In this document: positions 44,977 through 53,428 of the stretch, one piece after another
Layout: each line of letters starts with the position of its first letter
Numbering within the stretch: position 1 is the stretch's first letter
DNA from: CAZNOG01 sp964574635
GTDB lineage: Bacteria > Bacteroidota > Bacteroidia > Flavobacteriales_D > Cryomorphaceae
Reading direction: 5' to 3'
Length of the DNA stretch: 64,000 bases
NCBI GenBank assembly: GCA_964574635.1
Contig: CAZNOG010000007.1
Coordinates: 1 to 64,000, forward strand
Translations under genes and position numbers: made by a program
The notes under the pieces: model-generated
Told to the model about the DNA's origin: nothing
Seen by the model: only the letters and a program-made list of their open reading frames with translations
Databases searched by the model: none

Positions 44977-45771
44977 ATGAAACCAGGAAGTAAAGGATGG
45001 AAACAATTTATGGCGAAGCTTTATGGAATTGGAGCTTCTATCGTACTCATTGGTGCACTTTTTAAGATTCAACACTATCCGGGAGCGGGAATTATGCTCG
45101 TGGTGGGACTTTCCACCGAAGCGGTCATCTTTTTCTTCTCGGCGTTCGAACCTGTGCACGAAGAGGTGGATTGGTCATTGGTATACCCGGAGCTTCGCAC
45201 CGGTGAGCCGGTGGGAGAGTCGCACCGCGCCATTGAGGACGATCAGTCCATCACCGAGCAGTTGGACAACATGCTCGAAGACGCCAAGATCGAACCGGAG
45301 CTCATAGCGAGTTTGGGCGAAGGTCTGAGGAGCCTCAGCACCCAAGCCAGCAAACTCAACGAAATCTCCGATGCATCCGTCGCCACCAACGAATACGCGG
45401 AAACCCTCCGCGGTGCGTCGAGCAAAGTCGGTCAATTGAGCGAGCAATACGAAAAAGCCTCCGAATCCCTGATCGGTCTTACCGAAGGACAAATGGACGG
45501 CGCTCAGGCCGGAGAACACCTCCGTCGCATGAACACCAACCTGGCGGAGCTGAACAATATGTACGAAGGACAGTTGAAGGAACTGCAGACTTCCAGCGAA
45601 CTGTACAGCGGTATTTCCGAGTTGATGAGAAACCTCAGCGACTCCGTGGAAGACACCAAACGATACAAAGAAAACATCGCGGAACTCGCCGGCAACTTGT
45701 CGCGTCTCAATACCGTGTACGGCAATATGCTGTCAGCCATGACGACTCCGGCACCCGGAGCCAACGCCTGA
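44977..45771 (+). CDS. gldL: T9SS inner-membrane motor protein GldL (PorL)
   Basis: A 264-residue inner-membrane protein. Two adjacent membrane helices span about residues 12-60 (KLYGIGASIVLIGALFKI and AGIMLVVGLSTEAVIFFFSA) with the family's HYPGAG turn and buried Glu in GLSTEAVI. A long cytoplasmic helical region with heptads follows. GldL pentamers surround a GldM dimer and convert proton flow into rotation that drives secretion and gliding. It starts 100 bases after gldK; no terminator is seen between. Confidence 0.96.
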   Translation: MKPGSKGWKQFMAKLYGIGASIVLIGALFKIQHYPGAGIMLVVGLSTEAVIFFFSAFEPVHEEVDWSLVYPELRTGEPVGESHRAIEDDQSITEQLDNMLEDAKIEPELIASLGEGLRSLSTQASKLNEISDASVATNEYAETLRGASSKVGQLSEQYEKASESLIGLTEGQMDGAQAGEHLRRMNTNLAELNNMYEGQLKELQTSSELYSGISELMRNLSDSVEDTKRYKENIAELAGNLSRLNTVYGNMLSAMTTPAPGANA

Positions 45772-45808
45772 TAATTTTTTGAAACCATTTTAATCAGAGA
45801 GCAAAAAC

Positions 45809-47491
45809 ATGGCAGGAGGAAAAGAGACACCGAGGCAAAAACTCATCGGGATGATGTATTTGGTGTTGACCGCCCTTTTGGCGCTCAACGTATCCAAAGA
45901 CATTCTCGACGCCTTCGTGACGATCAACGACGGTCTGGAAACGACCAAAGTGACGTTCGAGGGTAAACTGACGAATCAATACGCCAGCTTCGCGGCTTCC
46001 TACAATGAAAACCAAGAGAAGTACGGTGAAGCGTATCAAAAATCGCAAGTGCTCCGTGAGCAAGCGACCGACTTGATCCGCCACATCGACTTGATCAAGG
46101 CCAAATCCATCGCGGTTACCGAAGGATTGGAACTCGAAGAAGTGATCGGCAAGAACCAGTTCGGTATGGACACCATACTGCAACTGAAATACGTGGCGGG
46201 AAGGGACAACCGAAACGCCAATACCAACCTGATGATCGGATCCGAACCGGGAAACCCCGCGACATCCGATGATCCCGACGGCAACAACTACCGCGCGGCC
46301 GTGCTGAAGCAAAAACTCCACGAATACGGCGAGAACCTGAAAGCCCTGGTGGGGGATGGAAATCCCTCGCTGGTGGCGAACATCGACAGCCTGTTCAATT
46401 ACCCGGAGAAAGTAAAAGACGCATCGGGAACGGTCACCAACTGGGAATCGCTCAACTTTTACAGCGTTCCCCTCGCGGCGACCACCACCGTATTGTCTAA
46501 GCTTCAGGCCGACGTAAGAAACGCCGAGTCGGATGTGTTGGAGTACTTGTTCCGCGACGTGGAAGCGGCTTCGTACAGGTTTACCAACCTGGAAGCCATG
46601 GTAATTCCCGAAAAAACCTATGTGCTGGAAGGCGACTCTTTCCGGGCGAAGGTCTTCTTGGCGGCTTACGACAACACCAACCTTCCCGAGATTCAACTCG
46701 CCCCGGAAGGTGTGAAAATCGACAGCGGTGCCACGGAAATACCGGGCAATCCCATCGAAGTGAGGGTGGGTAGCGACGGCTTCGGTCACATCGCCATACC
46801 CGCGCGAGGTGTGGGTGACAAAGAGTGGGAGGGACTCATCAAGTTCCGCAAACCCACTGGCGACGGCTTCGCGTTTTACCACTACTCAGTCGACTACGAG
46901 GTGGCGAAACCTTCTTTGGTTGTGTCGCCCATCAAAATGAACGTGCTCTATCGAGGTATCGACAACCCCGTGGCCATTTCCGTGCCCGGTGTTTCTCAAG
47001 ACGCCTTGTCGGCGAGCATCAGCACCGGTACGCTCACCAAGCAAGCCGACGGTACGTACATCGCCAGGGTGAAATCCGGTAGCGAGGCCGTGGTTTCGGT
47101 CACCGCCGATATCCAAGGTGAGAAGAAGAACATGGGAAGCTTTACCTTCCGATTGAAGAACGTTCCGGACCCGGTGGCAAAATTTGCCGGAAAAACTTCC
47201 GTTGACAATACAGTACAGAAGAACCAACTTACGGCAGCCCTCGGGGTGATCGCCGAATTGGAAGACTTCGTTTTCGACCTGAACTATCCCATACGATCGT
47301 TTGATATTACGGTGGTGATGGGTGGAGACGTAAAAACATTGTCGTCCTCTTCAAACCGACTTACCCCCGAGCAAAAAGAACTGCTGCAACAAGTGCGCAG
47401 AAACCAAGTGGTGATCGTGGAGAATATCCGCGCCACCGCACCCGATGGAACCATTCGTAAACTCGGAGGGATTAATTTGAGGGTACTCTGA
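45809..47491 (+). CDS. gldM: T9SS motor shaft protein GldM (PorM)
   Basis: A 560-residue bitopic protein whose one N-terminal helix (LIGMMYLVLTALLALNVSKDIL) sits inside the GldL pentamer and whose large periplasmic part reaches the GldK/GldN ring. After the helix come a long helical domain and three beta-rich domains. The LNVSKDILDAFV segment is strongly conserved in the family. Length is usual (about 515-560). It follows gldL by 37 bases and precedes gldN by 17. Confidence 0.96.
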   Translation: MAGGKETPRQKLIGMMYLVLTALLALNVSKDILDAFVTINDGLETTKVTFEGKLTNQYASFAASYNENQEKYGEAYQKSQVLREQATDLIRHIDLIKAKSIAVTEGLELEEVIGKNQFGMDTILQLKYVAGRDNRNANTNLMIGSEPGNPATSDDPDGNNYRAAVLKQKLHEYGENLKALVGDGNPSLVANIDSLFNYPEKVKDASGTVTNWESLNFYSVPLAATTTVLSKLQADVRNAESDVLEYLFRDVEAASYRFTNLEAMVIPEKTYVLEGDSFRAKVFLAAYDNTNLPEIQLAPEGVKIDSGATEIPGNPIEVRVGSDGFGHIAIPARGVGDKEWEGLIKFRKPTGDGFAFYHYSVDYEVAKPSLVVSPIKMNVLYRGIDNPVAISVPGVSQDALSASISTGTLTKQADGTYIARVKSGSEAVVSVTADIQGEKKNMGSFTFRLKNVPDPVAKFAGKTSVDNTVQKNQLTAALGVIAELEDFVFDLNYPIRSFDITVVMGGDVKTLSSSSNRLTPEQKELLQQVRRNQVVIVENIRATAPDGTIRKLGGINLRVL

Positions 47492-47508
47492 TTTTAATAT
47501 CGGAAATC

Positions 47509-48372
47509 ATGAAAAAGAACTTATTCCATATCGCAGTGATGTTTTTCCTCGGAATGGCCGTGGTCATTCCCGAAACCATCTCGGCACAAACCGTTTTGGA
47601 CGGTGCCTGGATACGGGAAAACAACAAAACCAAACGCGTCATACCCTATCCCTACATCCGGGAGGCGGACGTGATGTGGTCCAAGCGGATTTGGCAGGAC
47701 ATCGATCTTCGAGAGAAGATGAACCTCCCGCTGTACTACCCGCTGGAGGAGGCCAATGGAATGAAAAGTCTCTTTGACGTGATTAAGGACGCCCTCCTCG
47801 TGGAAGGATCCATAACCGCATACAGCACCGGAGTGACCGGCCAAGAAGACGACTTCCGCACACCACTGCTGCGCAGCGACGTGCAGAACCTCTTGGAAAA
47901 ACCGGATACCACCATGACGGAAGACCCCGATACGGGTGAACTCATCCCGGTGTACCAAGTGATCAGAACCAACTCCCAAGACATCACCAAGTACCGAATC
48001 AAGGAAGATTGGTTTTTCGACCGGCAACGATCGGAGAGATATATCCGCATCATCGGGATCGCCCCGTTGAAAGAAAGGATATCCGCCGACGGTGAACCCA
48101 CCGGTGCTTTCGAAACGCTGTTTTGGTTGTACTACCCCGAATGCAGGTATGTGTTTGCCAACTGGGATTCATTCAACCGACACAACGACACGGAGCGCCG
48201 CTCTTTCGACGACCTTTTCGAAAAGAGGATGTTCAGCGCCACGGTGGTGAAAGAGTCCAACGTTTACGACCGTAAACTGGACGACGTCTACACCGGAATC
48301 GAACGATTGCTTAAAGCGGAAGAAATCAAGGAGCAACTCTTCATTATGGAGCACGACCTCTGGAGTTTCTGA
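47509..48372 (+). CDS. gldN: T9SS ring protein GldN (PorN)
   Basis: A 287-residue periplasmic protein with a signal peptide (to ISAQ). The DVMWSKRIWQDIDLREKMN, PLYYPLEEANGMKSL and YRIKEDWFFDRQRSERYIRIIGIAP blocks are those of GldN/PorN. It pairs with GldK in the 50-nm ring of the T9SS. It is the last gene of the operon and is followed within 24 bases by a strong terminator. Confidence 0.95.
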   Translation: MKKNLFHIAVMFFLGMAVVIPETISAQTVLDGAWIRENNKTKRVIPYPYIREADVMWSKRIWQDIDLREKMNLPLYYPLEEANGMKSLFDVIKDALLVEGSITAYSTGVTGQEDDFRTPLLRSDVQNLLEKPDTTMTEDPDTGELIPVYQVIRTNSQDITKYRIKEDWFFDRQRSERYIRIIGIAPLKERISADGEPTGAFETLFWLYYPECRYVFANWDSFNRHNDTERRSFDDLFEKRMFSATVVKESNVYDRKLDDVYTGIERLLKAEEIKEQLFIMEHDLWSF

Positions 48373-48395
48373 TTCCTCGAACTGATTTACAACAC

Positions 48396-48430
48396 AAAGA
48401 GCACCTCTCGAACGGGGTGCTCTTTTGTTT
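48396..48430 (+). terminator. Intrinsic terminator of gldKLMN
   Basis: AAAGAGCACC (48396-48405) pairs exactly with GGTGCTCTTT (48416-48425), followed by TGTTTTT. Confidence 0.9.
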
Positions 48431-48493
48431 TTGGTTCGCGACGATGGCCACCGAACAACCAAGCAAAACGGCCGCCGTGCTATGCGCACGATT

Positions 48494-48605
48494 GCGTGAG
48501 AACGGACGGTGGCATCCTTTGCCCTCCCGGAAAAGGTGGGAGTGAAGAAGAATGCCCTGAGGGAGACGCGAAAAATCCGCACTGCGAATAGTGCGACCGG
48601 GCAAA
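48494..48605 (-). repeat. Intergenic repeat family, copy D (minus orientation, weaker)
   Basis: On the minus strand it ends with GGATGCCACCGTCCG then TTCTCACGC and has a GGTCGCACTATTCGC box upstream, matching the box order of the other copies. Its core hairpin is weak. It fills much of the 378-base gap between gldN and the ABC-F gene. Confidence 0.4.
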
Positions 48606-48672
48606 GATATAACCGGTAGTTCGACCCCGATTTGACGAGACGTAAGTTCGACGTCCGGGAAAATGCCTTCAT

Positions 48673-48680
48673 TATCTTTG
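48673..48680 (+). promoter_or_regulatory. -7 box of the ABC-F gene at 48751
   Basis: TATCTTTG matches TAnnTTTG exactly; +1 near 48687 gives a leader of about 64 bases. Confidence 0.45.
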
Positions 48681-48750
48681 TGCCCGTTGCGATGTGTGAG
48701 ATGCGGGGGCACGCCCAGATCACCACGCACCCGCAACCGAACCGACACCC

Positions 48751-50688
48751 ATGGTAAAACTCGAAAATATTCGGCTGGAATTTGGTGCGCGACCCTTGTT
48801 CGACGGCCTGGACCTTTTTATCGGCACCAACGACAAGGTGGGGCTGGTGGGCAAGAACGGCGCGGGAAAATCCACGCTGCTCAAGGTCATTTTGGGCGAG
48901 CAGCCGCCTACGGCCGGACAGGTGCACCAACCCAAGGATTTCGTGATCGGGTACCTGCCGCAGGACCTCGAATTTACCTCGTCGCTACCCATCAAAGAAG
49001 AGGTGTACAAAGCCTTTGACACCACGCGGAAGTTGGAGAAGCGCATGGAGGAAATTACCGTGGAGCTGAACGAGCGGGAAGACTACGAGAGCGACGGGTA
49101 CATGGCGCTTGCGGAGGAATTGAACCGCATTTCGGTGCAATTGGGTATCCACGACATCAACAAGCAGGAGGAAGAAGTGGAAGGGGTGCTGCTCGGTTTG
49201 GGGTTTCTGCCCGAGCAGTTCGACGGCCCCCTGTCGGAGTTCAGCGGTGGCTGGAGGATGCGCGTGGCATTGGCGCGGATCCTGCTGTCGAAACCCGATT
49301 TGCTGCTTCTCGACGAGCCGACCAACCACTTGGACATCGAGTCGATTCAATGGCTGGAAAACTACCTGATGGAGTATTCCGGGGCGGTGATTCTCATTTC
49401 GCACGACCGCTTGTTTCTCGACCGAACCACCAACCGCACGGTGGAGTTGATCAAGGGAAAATCGTACGATTACGCCACACCGTACAGCCGGTTCGTGGAA
49501 TTGCGGAAAGACGTGATCGAAAAGCAGCGCGCCGCGAAGAAGAACCAAGACAAGGAGATCAAGCAAACCAAAGAACTCATCGACCGGTTTCGCGCGAAGG
49601 CTTCCAAGGCCTCTTTCGCCAAGAGCTTGGCAAAGAAACTCGACCGCATCGAAGAAATCGAAGTCGACGAAGATGACTATTCGGCCATGCACTTCCGCTT
49701 TCCGCCCGCGCCAAGGTCGGGGAAGATCGTGGTTGAAGCCGAAAAACTCTCCAAGGCGTACGGCGATCACACCGTGCTGAAAAGCTTGGACTTTGTGATG
49801 GAACGCGGTGAAAAGGCCGCGCTCATCGGGAAGAACGGCGTGGGAAAAACGACGCTGACCAAAGTGGTGGCGGGATTGACCGGTTTTACCGGCACCTGCC
49901 GACTCGGCGCCGGGGTGGACTTGGGCTACTACGGCCAGAACCAATCCGACGCGCTGCCGTCCAAACTCACCGTATTGGAAACCATCGAGAACGAAGCCGT
50001 GGGCGACATGCGCAAGCGCGTGCGAAACCTGCTGGGCGCCTTTATGTTCAGTGGCGACGACGTATTCAAACCGGTGAAGGTGCTCTCGGGAGGTGAGAAG
50101 GCCCGCTTGGCTTTGTGCCGCCTCTTGCTGCACCCGTACAATTTCTTGATTCTCGACGAGCCGACCAACCACTTGGACATGGCCTCCAAGGAGATTTTGA
50201 AACAGGCCCTCATCGACTTCGACGGCACGTTGTTGGTGGTGTCGCACGACCGGGATTTTCTAGCCGGCCTCACGGGATCCGTTATGGAGTTGAAAAACGG
50301 GCGCATGACTCGCTACCCGGGCAGCATCACCGAATTTTTGGAAAGACAAAAAGCGGAATCCATCCGCGGGTACGAGCACGTTTCGAAGTCGAAAACCGCC
50401 GATGCGGCCGACAACCGCAAGAGCGCTCCGAAGAAGAAGAGTGGCTTGAGCGAAAAGGAAAAGTGGCAGTTGTCCAAGAGGGTAGCCACTTTGGAAAAGG
50501 AAATCGAAACCTTGGAAGAGCGGTTGGAAAATTTGAAGCGCGAGGCGGCGGAGGTCGACCACAGCGATCACATGGCTTTGTACGATCTGGCGCAGCGGGA
50601 GGCCGACATGCAGGGCGAGCTCGAGAAAAAGATGGAGGCGTGGGAAACCGCTCAGGGTAAACTCGAGGATGCGGGGGGAGAACGATAA
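48751..50688 (+). CDS. ABC-F family ATPase (ribosome-associated type)
   Basis: A 645-residue soluble protein with two ABC ATPase domains and no membrane helices. Domain 1 has Walker A GKNGAGKST (35-43), signature EFSGGWRMR and LLLLDEPTNHLD; domain 2 has GKNGVGKTT, VLSGGEKARLAL and LILDEPTNHLD. The inter-domain linker is long and charged, and residues about 560-645 form a coiled coil (Lys/Glu-rich). ABC-F proteins act on the ribosomal E site; the C-terminal coiled coil resembles Uup/YheS-like members. It could resolve stalled ribosomes; nothing here indicates antibiotic resistance. Confidence 0.92.
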   Translation: MVKLENIRLEFGARPLFDGLDLFIGTNDKVGLVGKNGAGKSTLLKVILGEQPPTAGQVHQPKDFVIGYLPQDLEFTSSLPIKEEVYKAFDTTRKLEKRMEEITVELNEREDYESDGYMALAEELNRISVQLGIHDINKQEEEVEGVLLGLGFLPEQFDGPLSEFSGGWRMRVALARILLSKPDLLLLDEPTNHLDIESIQWLENYLMEYSGAVILISHDRLFLDRTTNRTVELIKGKSYDYATPYSRFVELRKDVIEKQRAAKKNQDKEIKQTKELIDRFRAKASKASFAKSLAKKLDRIEEIEVDEDDYSAMHFRFPPAPRSGKIVVEAEKLSKAYGDHTVLKSLDFVMERGEKAALIGKNGVGKTTLTKVVAGLTGFTGTCRLGAGVDLGYYGQNQSDALPSKLTVLETIENEAVGDMRKRVRNLLGAFMFSGDDVFKPVKVLSGGEKARLALCRLLLHPYNFLILDEPTNHLDMASKEILKQALIDFDGTLLVVSHDRDFLAGLTGSVMELKNGRMTRYPGSITEFLERQKAESIRGYEHVSKSKTADAADNRKSAPKKKSGLSEKEKWQLSKRVATLEKEIETLEERLENLKREAAEVDHSDHMALYDLAQREADMQGELEKKMEAWETAQGKLEDAGGER

Positions 50689-50713
50689 AAGGCAACTTTC
50701 CTTCGTCGGGCGC

Positions 50714-50744
50714 TTGGTGCATAGCGACCAATTCATTACCTTTA
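50714..50744 (+). promoter_or_regulatory. Candidate promoter of the RNA at 50751
   Basis: TTG (50714-50716), 20 bases, then TACCTTTA (50737-50744) is one mismatch from TTG-N20-TAnnTTTG. +1 would fall near 50751, just before the outer stem of the candidate RNA. Confidence 0.4.
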
Positions 50745-50750
50745 ATTCCC

Positions 50751-50916
50751 GGTGTTCATGCAGACGGTGTGCCGGAGTACCCTCGGCAAAGTGTGGATTA
50801 TCCACCCCTTATTGCGCGGAATTTCGCCACGCGATCGCCCCATGCGGCAGAGGTTGGGCCTTGGTAATGAGGCTCGACCGAGGAAAACCGCCACGCACCG
50901 AAACCGGCATGAAATT
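50751..50916 (+). ncRNA. Candidate structured non-coding RNA (possibly 6S-like)
   Basis: The ends pair over a long range: TCATGC (50756-50761) with GCATGA (50907-50912), CGGTGTG (50765-50771) with CGCACCG (50894-50900), and CCTCGG (50781-50786) with CCGAGG (50878-50883). Inside are a hairpin GTGGA/TCCAC (50793-50805) and two G+C-rich hairpins (about 50811-50835 and 50837-50859). A promoter-like element sits 7 bases upstream and AATTTT follows the outer stem. The closed, interrupted rod of about 165 bases recalls 6S RNA, but I cannot confirm the family. It could instead be the leader of the YtxH gene at 50973. Confidence 0.4.
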
Positions 50917-50972
50917 TTCGGAGAAACCAAGGAGCACGTAAACCTCATATAATCTTTTAAAACCTCAATTAC

Positions 50973-51263
50973 ATGAAAAGCACTGAAAAAATCCTCATCG
51001 CCGGTATCGTAGGCGCCGCTGCAGGCGCGTTGGCCGGTATTTTGTTGGCCCCGGATGAAGGAAAGAAAACCCGTAAGAAAATTGCAAAATCCATCGACGA
51101 GATCAAGGACACCGTGGATGAATTCGTTACCAAATCCAGCGAAGTGGTATCGGAGAAATTCCGCGCCGGCAAACAAGCGGTGATGTCCTCGCCCATGGCC
51201 GACAAAGTGGCCGAAAAGATCAAAAACGGGAAAGAAGGCGTGAAGTCTACGGTCAATTCCTAA
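50973..51263 (+). CDS. YtxH domain-containing protein
   Basis: A 96-residue protein with an N-terminal Gly/Ala-rich membrane helix (ILIAGIVGAAAGALAGILLAP) followed by the diagnostic APDEGKKTRKKI turn and a basic amphipathic helix (DEIKDTVDEFVTKSSEVVS). This is the YtxH family, often induced by general stress in other bacteria, of unknown mechanism. It heads a group of small membrane genes that ends with the AI-2E-type transporter. The gap upstream holds the candidate RNA. Confidence 0.88.
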   Translation: MKSTEKILIAGIVGAAAGALAGILLAPDEGKKTRKKIAKSIDEIKDTVDEFVTKSSEVVSEKFRAGKQAVMSSPMADKVAEKIKNGKEGVKSTVNS

Positions 51264-51365
51264 TGACCGTTTTTCGCAGTAAGGATACGAAGGCATTTTC
51301 CGCTGATTCAACGGGAAGTGCCTTTTCTTTAAGCCTGCCCGAACAACCAATACCGCCGGAAGAAT

Positions 51366-51755
51366 ATGGAAGGACTTAAGCAAGACATCAAGGAAACCGG
51401 AGAAATCTTCGAGGAATACCTCAAAACGGAGCTCGATCTGTTCAAAGTGGAGCTGATCGAAAAGTCCTCGCGGGTGATCGCCTCCACCATCTCGGCGTTT
51501 TTGCTCGCGGGCTTCGTGACCGTCCCCATCCTCTTCGGATTCATGGCCCTGGGATTTTATTTCGGCGAGCTGTTCGACAGCTATGCCGCCGGTTTCGGGC
51601 TCGTCGCCGGCGTGGTCGTCGTGCTTTACGTCGTCGCTATTGTGGCGCGGAAATTCTTACTCAAGAACCCCATTCAAGACCACTTGATCAAGACATTCGC
51701 GAAATCACTTTTTGAAGAAGAAAATGCTGGTAAAGAAGGAGATCAAAATCAATAG
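51366..51755 (+). CDS. Holin-like (DUF1469-type) membrane protein
   Basis: A 129-residue protein: an N-terminal amphipathic helix (EEYLKTELDLFKVELIEKSS), two membrane helices (ISAFLLAGFVTVPILFGFMALGF and GFGLVAGVVVVLYVVAIVA) and a charged tail. This fits the 'phage holin family / Holin-X, DUF1469' proteins that are chromosomal and usually next to YtxH genes; no phage genes are nearby. It overlaps the next gene by 32 bases. Function unknown; an envelope-stress role is inferred from the neighbours. Confidence 0.8.
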   Translation: MEGLKQDIKETGEIFEEYLKTELDLFKVELIEKSSRVIASTISAFLLAGFVTVPILFGFMALGFYFGELFDSYAAGFGLVAGVVVVLYVVAIVARKFLLKNPIQDHLIKTFAKSLFEEENAGKEGDQNQ

Positions 51756-52062
51756 CCGAAAGAATCTCGCGGTATTCAAAGCCCACCTCCAACGCAAGCG
51801 GGAAGAAACCCGTGAAAACGCGGTGGACCATTGGCGGGATATGCGCGACTACTGGACGGTGACCCGCATTCTGCGCGAAGTGACGCGCACGGCCTACCTG
51901 CCCATGCTCGCCGAGGGATTGTTCGGCGCCGTGCTCGCGTACACGACGAAATCGTACAAAAACACCTCGTTCATCAAGAGCGCAATCACCGGCATTTCCG
52001 GACTTTTCCGAAAGTCAAAAGCCGAAAACGACGACGCGCCCACGCCCCACACGGACCTCTAA
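51724..52062 (+). CDS. Hypothetical protein in the YtxH/holin-like cluster
   Basis: A 112-residue basic protein from ATG 51724 (MLVKKEIKINSRKNLAVFKA); a TTG at 51712 would add four residues. It is mostly helical and charged, with one weakly hydrophobic segment (TAYLPMLAEGLFGAVLAYTT) that might lie on the membrane. No family is recognised. It overlaps the holin-like gene by 32 bases and precedes the transporter gene by 17, so it is part of the same transcript and probably the same process. Confidence 0.7.
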   Translation: MLVKKEIKINSRKNLAVFKAHLQRKREETRENAVDHWRDMRDYWTVTRILREVTRTAYLPMLAEGLFGAVLAYTTKSYKNTSFIKSAITGISGLFRKSKAENDDAPTPHTDL

Positions 52063-52079
52063 CCATACAGCCTCCTTCG

Positions 52080-53120
52080 GTGAAAAACCAAGTCCTCGAT
52101 ACCTATTTCAAGATCATCGTCATAGGTGCGATCGTCATCTACACCCTCAGTTTGCTGAAAGCGGTATTCGCGCCTCTCGCCATGGCCATGTTGCTCTCCC
52201 TCATCGTGCTTCCCATGGCTCGCCGCATGGAGTCTTGGGGCATGAAACGCGTTTTGGCGGCCATACTTTCCACCTTGTCCATCATCCTCATCGTCGGTGG
52301 GTTCGGCGTGCTGGTATTCTTCCAATTCCGCGAACTCGCCGCCGATTTCCCACGGCTTTCCGGCGAACTCAACGACCGTCTCAACGGCATTCTCCAAAGT
52401 TTGCCCGACGGACTCCTCCCCGCCGACGTCCAAACCGTGGGCGACCTCAAGCAATTCGCACCCCAAATGGTAAGCGGCGGGAGCGGTTTCATCGCCAACG
52501 CCGTGGCCGACACCACGGGCGCCGTCACCATGACACTCCTCATTCCCGTGTACATGGTGTTCATCCTGCTGTATCGCAGCAAACTCTTCCGGTTCATCGG
52601 GGCCATCGACAAAAAGCGCCAAGGCGATCTATCCACCGCCACACTCGAAGCCAAGGAAGTGGCGCAGAAATACCTCGGCGGCTTGGGTTGGGTCATCCTC
52701 ATCATCGCCGCACTCAGCAGCACCGGGCTGTGGCTCATCGGCATCGAATACGCCCTGTTTTTCGGCGTATTGTCGGCCATGCTCACCGTCATACCCTACA
52801 TCGGCACCACGCTGGGAGCCACGCTTCCCGTCGCATTCGCGCTCCTCACCAAAGACTCTTATTGGTACGCCGTCGGGGTAGCCGGCATGTACGTATTCAT
52901 ACAATTTCTCGAAGGCAATTTCATCACGCCGTACATCGTGGGCCGCAGCGTAAACATCAATCCCTTGGCCGCCATTCTCGCCCTTTTGCTCGCCGCGCCC
53001 ATGTGGGGAGTCATCGGCATGATCATCGCCATTCCAACGGTGGCGATCATAGAAATCATCCTCCAGCACAGCGATGAGTTCGACCATTTCGGCATCATCC
53101 TCCGCAACGACGACCCCTGA
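52080..53120 (+). CDS. AI-2E family transporter (TqsA/PerM type)
   Basis: A 346-residue polytopic membrane protein with about eight helices. Family features are the N-terminal pair (IIVIGAIVIYTLSLLKAVFAPLAMAML), the amphipathic middle region and the conserved C-terminal block with AMLTVIPYIGTTLGA, NFITPYIVGRSVNINP and GVIGMIIAIPTVAI. GTG 52080 is chosen because the frame upstream overlaps the previous gene and is not membrane-like. Some members export AI-2 and others act as Na+/H+ antiporters; the substrate here cannot be told. Confidence 0.9.
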   Translation: MKNQVLDTYFKIIVIGAIVIYTLSLLKAVFAPLAMAMLLSLIVLPMARRMESWGMKRVLAAILSTLSIILIVGGFGVLVFFQFRELAADFPRLSGELNDRLNGILQSLPDGLLPADVQTVGDLKQFAPQMVSGGSGFIANAVADTTGAVTMTLLIPVYMVFILLYRSKLFRFIGAIDKKRQGDLSTATLEAKEVAQKYLGGLGWVILIIAALSSTGLWLIGIEYALFFGVLSAMLTVIPYIGTTLGATLPVAFALLTKDSYWYAVGVAGMYVFIQFLEGNFITPYIVGRSVNINPLAAILALLLAAPMWGVIGMIIAIPTVAIIEIILQHSDEFDHFGIILRNDDP

Positions 53121-53236
53121 GGCGGAAGTACCCGGCGTTCAATTTCGAGGGAGTTTTTTATTGTGCGCCCTGCCGCGTGCATCCGTGATGACGACACACC
53201 CACAAAAACCCTCCTAATCCCTTCGTTCAAACCGCC

Positions 53237-53388
53237 TTCGTCGGGGCAGGTCGGGCTGTCCACTGTAGCCTACACGCCGGTGTACGGGGATTGTATGCGG
53301 CGCAGGAGCTACCTGCCGGGCCGCTCTGCCCCGCGTACAATCCCCAAGTACATCGGCGCGCAGGGCTGCCGTTCCCATCCCTCGCACG
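53237..53388 (+). repeat. Intergenic repeat family, copy E
   Basis: It contains CAGGTCGGGCTGTCCACTG, then long arms (TGTACGGGGATTGTATGCGG at 53281-53300 against 53331-53352, nearly complementary), then GGCTGCCGTTCCCATCCCTC near the end. It fills the convergent gap (53121-53428) between the AI-2E transporter and der. Confidence 0.7.
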
Positions 53389-53428
53389 GGCGTGTTTCGC
53401 TTGGTGCGATGGGCGCGAATAAGTCGGG

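Noticed and set aside
51366..51755. Prophage remnant based on the holin-like protein
   Set aside because: No integrase, structural or lysis genes are nearby, and this family is commonly chromosomal next to YtxH genes.
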